The notes under the pieces were generated by a model. It had not been told where the DNA came from. It ran no database searches and saw only the letters and a program-made list of their open reading frames with translations. A stretch of DNA of 9,917 nucleotides from an uncultured Archangium sp. (GTDB taxonomy: Bacteria; Myxococcota; Myxococcia; Myxococcales; Myxococcaceae): positions 1-9,917 of the forward strand of contig CALNBU010000615.1 of the NCBI GenBank assembly GCA_937875615.1, written 5' to 3'. Both the position numbers and the translations under genes were made by a program. Position 1 is the first letter of the stretch. Every line of letters begins with the position of its first letter. Positions 8,524 to 9,917 of the stretch are shown here, piece by piece.

Positions 8524-9420
8524 TCAGGCCGCGGCCTGCGCCACGGCCGGCGTCAGCACCTCGACCAACCAGTTCATCACCGCGCGCACCCGCCGAGGCG
8601 CCGAGCGTCCGTGGGTGTGCAGCACCGAGATGGGCGATGGCCGCGCCACGAGCTGCGGCAGCACCTCCACCAGCCTGTCGCCGTGTCGCTCCAGCCCGTG
8701 TCGCGGCAGCTGCGCGATGCCCAGCCCCGCCACGCACGCCGCCTCATACGCCTCGAAGTTGTCCACCGTCACCGCGCTGCGCATGGGCAGCTCGCGGTAC
8801 GCGTCGCCTTCGCGGTACTCGAAGTTGGGCGTCACGTCGGCCGCGTAGTGCACCACGACGTGCCGGCGCAGGTCCTCCAGCGTGCGCGGCAGCCCGTGCT
8901 GCCGCAGGTACGAAGGGCTGGCGCAGTTCATCATCGTCGTCTCGCCGATGCGTCGCCCCACCAGCCCCGCTTCCCGCACCGGGCCGATGCGCAGCACCAG
9001 GTCGAAGCCCTCGCGCTTCGCCGCCGCGATGCGGTCGCTCGCGCAGATGTCGACCTGGAGCTGCGGGTGCAGCGCCAGCAGCCCCGGCAGTCGGGGAATG
9101 ACGAAGTCCGTCGCCACGCGCACCGGCAGCTCCATGCGCACGCGGCCGCGCAGGACGCGGTTGGACTGGAACAGCGTGCCCACCTCTTCGGCGTGAGCGA
9201 GCAGCGCGGGCGCCAGCGTGAGCAGCTGCGCGCCTTCCTGCGTCAGGTGCACCACGCGGGTGGAGCGCTGGAACAGCTGCGTGCCCAGCTCGGCCTCCAG
9301 CCGCTGGACGTGGGCCGAGGACCGGGCCCTGGGCATACCCAGCTGGCGCGCGGCCTGGGTGAAGCTGCGCAGCTCCGCGACCCGCACGAAGACCTTCAGC
9401 GACTCGAGTTCGAGGCCCAT
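8524..9420 (-). CDS. LysR-family transcriptional regulator
   Basis: Encodes 298 residues, the usual LysR length. Residues 1-62 are the winged helix-turn-helix: LESLKVFVRVAELRSFTQAA, then RQLGMPRARSSAHVQRLEAELG and TQLFQRSTRVVHLTQEGAQLL in order. Residues about 88-295 form the periplasmic-binding-protein-like effector domain, with VRMELPVRVATDFVIPRLPGL and the C-terminal part ending NWLVEVLTP. The subgroup with a Met/Pro-Arg in the recognition helix and this effector start resembles regulators that sit beside dehydrogenase or quinone-type genes (CrgA-like), but the effector cannot be read from sequence. ATG 9420 has a strong GGAGG 8 nt upstream, preferred over a GTG at 9468. It is divergent from the dehydrogenase gene, which it probably controls together with itself. 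Confidence 0.92.
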   Translation of the reverse strand: MGLELESLKVFVRVAELRSFTQAARQLGMPRARSSAHVQRLEAELGTQLFQRSTRVVHLTQEGAQLLTLAPALLAHAEEVGTLFQSNRVLRGRVRMELPVRVATDFVIPRLPGLLALHPQLQVDICASDRIAAAKREGFDLVLRIGPVREAGLVGRRIGETTMMNCASPSYLRQHGLPRTLEDLRRHVVVHYAADVTPNFEYREGDAYRELPMRSAVTVDNFEAYEAACVAGLGIAQLPRHGLERHGDRLVEVLPQLVARPSPISVLHTHGRSAPRRVRAVMNWLVEVLTPAVAQAAA

Positions 9421-9423
9421 TGT

Positions 9424-9440
9424 CTGTCTCCTCCAGACAG
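9424..9440 (-). promoter_or_regulatory. Inverted repeat enclosing the lysR ribosome binding site
   Basis: A perfect 6-bp inverted repeat, CTGTCT-N5-AGACAG. On the lysR mRNA the loop is exactly GGAGG, the Shine-Dalgarno, 3 nt past which comes ACA-ATG after the second arm. It may be a protein-binding operator, an RNA stem presenting or hiding the ribosome site, or both. Confidence 0.5.
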
Positions 9441-9454
9441 TGTGTCGCGCGCGT

Positions 9455-9470
9455 CGGTGTTTATCCACCG
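9455..9470 (+). promoter_or_regulatory. Second inverted repeat in the lysR/dehydrogenase gap
   Basis: CGGTG-TTTATC-CACCG, 5-bp arms with an A/T-rich centre, about 25 bp upstream of the dehydrogenase start and about 35 bp upstream of lysR. Placement fits a regulator-binding site or part of a divergent promoter. I found no T-N11-A LysR box centred on it, so assignment to LysR binding is only positional. Confidence 0.4.
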
Positions 9471-9494
9471 TCAGGCGGCGCGTAGTTCATCGGC

Positions 9495-9917
9495 ATGAAC
9501 TGGAAGACCACTGACATGCCCTCGCAGCACGGTCGCCTCGCCGTCGTCACCGGGACGGGAGGCCTGGGCCTCGAAGACGCCCTCGCCCTCTGTCGCGCGG
9601 GCGCCGAGGTCGTCGTCGCCGGCCGCAACGCCGGGAAGGGCGCCGAGGCGGTCGCGACGGTGCGCGCCGCGGTGCCGAACGCCAGGGTGCGCTTCGAGGT
9701 CGTCGACCTCGCCGACCTCGGGTCCATCCGCGACTTCGGCGCGCGGCTGGCCGCGCAGACCGGGCGCCTCGACCTGCTCATCAACAACGCGGCGGTGATG
9801 ACGCCGCCCGACCGACAGGTGACGGCCGACGGCTTCGAGCTGCAGTTCGGCACCAACTACCTCGGTCACTTCGCGCTCACCGCGGCGCTGCTGCCGCTGC
9901 TCAAGAAGACGGCAGGC
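9495..9917 (+). CDS. Short-chain dehydrogenase/reductase (3' end beyond window)
   Basis: 141 residues visible, open to the right edge. N-terminus MNWKTTDMPSQHGRLAVVTG fits retinol-dehydrogenase-like bacterial SDRs, which often begin with a W-T-x-D-x-P-x-Q-x-G block. The Rossmann parts are the glycine motif TGTGGLG (19-25), AGR at 42-44 (Arg suggests NADP(H)), VDLADL (70-75), the structural NNAA (97-100, variant of NNAG), and NYLGHF with catalytic Asn121. The catalytic Tyr-x-x-x-Lys lies beyond the window. The start ATG 9495 fits the family's N-terminus; the in-frame ATG 9516 would drop seven residues. Only a weak ribosome site precedes it. Substrate unknown. Transcribed away from the LysR gene, which makes it the probable target of that regulator. 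Confidence 0.92.
   Translation, partial: MNWKTTDMPSQHGRLAVVTGTGGLGLEDALALCRAGAEVVVAGRNAGKGAEAVATVRAAVPNARVRFEVVDLADLGSIRDFGARLAAQTGRLDLLINNAAVMTPPDRQVTADGFELQFGTNYLGHFALTAALLPLLKKTAG

Noticed and set aside
9421..9494. Canonical T-N11-A LysR box
   Set aside because: Neither inverted repeat is centred so that symmetric T and A fall 11 bases apart; only the palindromes themselves are reported.

Overview
This is a GC-rich, densely packed bacterial window. It most resembles a myxobacterium (Myxococcota). That assignment is inferred from the strong G/C third-position bias and from a minor-pilin/PilY1 cassette in the order known from Myxococcus xanthus; nothing in the window is diagnostic at species level. 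I saw no mobile element, CRISPR array, tRNA or rRNA.

Region 1 (1-5626, minus strand) is one tight operon for the priming complex of a type IVa pilus, transcribed from high to low coordinates: fimU/gspH-like, pilV, pilW, pilX, then pilY1. The pilY1 gene runs off the left edge. Gene junctions are 2-nt gap, 1-nt overlap, 4-nt gap and about 9-nt gap. Four products carry type III prepilin leaders; three keep Glu at mature position 5, while PilX lacks it as its family does. PilY1 begins with a Sec signal, a von Willebrand A domain with a DxSxS site, three EF-hand-like loops, and the start of the conserved C-terminal region. In this model the minor pilins form the pilus tip and PilY1 caps it as a calcium-responsive, adhesin-like factor. 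Three of the five proteins carry a CxxC pair.

Region 2 (5627-5739) is the leader of the pilin operon. It holds a 5-bp stem with a GAAA loop and a repeated pair of short motifs.

Region 3 (5740-7922, minus strand) is a two-gene unit. It has an ABC-F translation factor (ettA) and, overlapping its stop codon by 4 nt, a ureidoglycolate lyase gene (allA). No other purine-degradation gene is visible.

Region 4 (7966-8514, plus strand) encodes an unrecognised lipoprotein with a nine-proline tract, divergent from ettA.

Region 5 (8524-9917) holds a LysR-family regulator (minus) divergent from a short-chain dehydrogenase (plus, cut by the right edge). The 74-bp gap between them carries two inverted repeats. 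This is the usual regulator/target arrangement, so the dehydrogenase is the likely target.

Coding density is near complete. No intergenic stretch exceeds about 115 bases.
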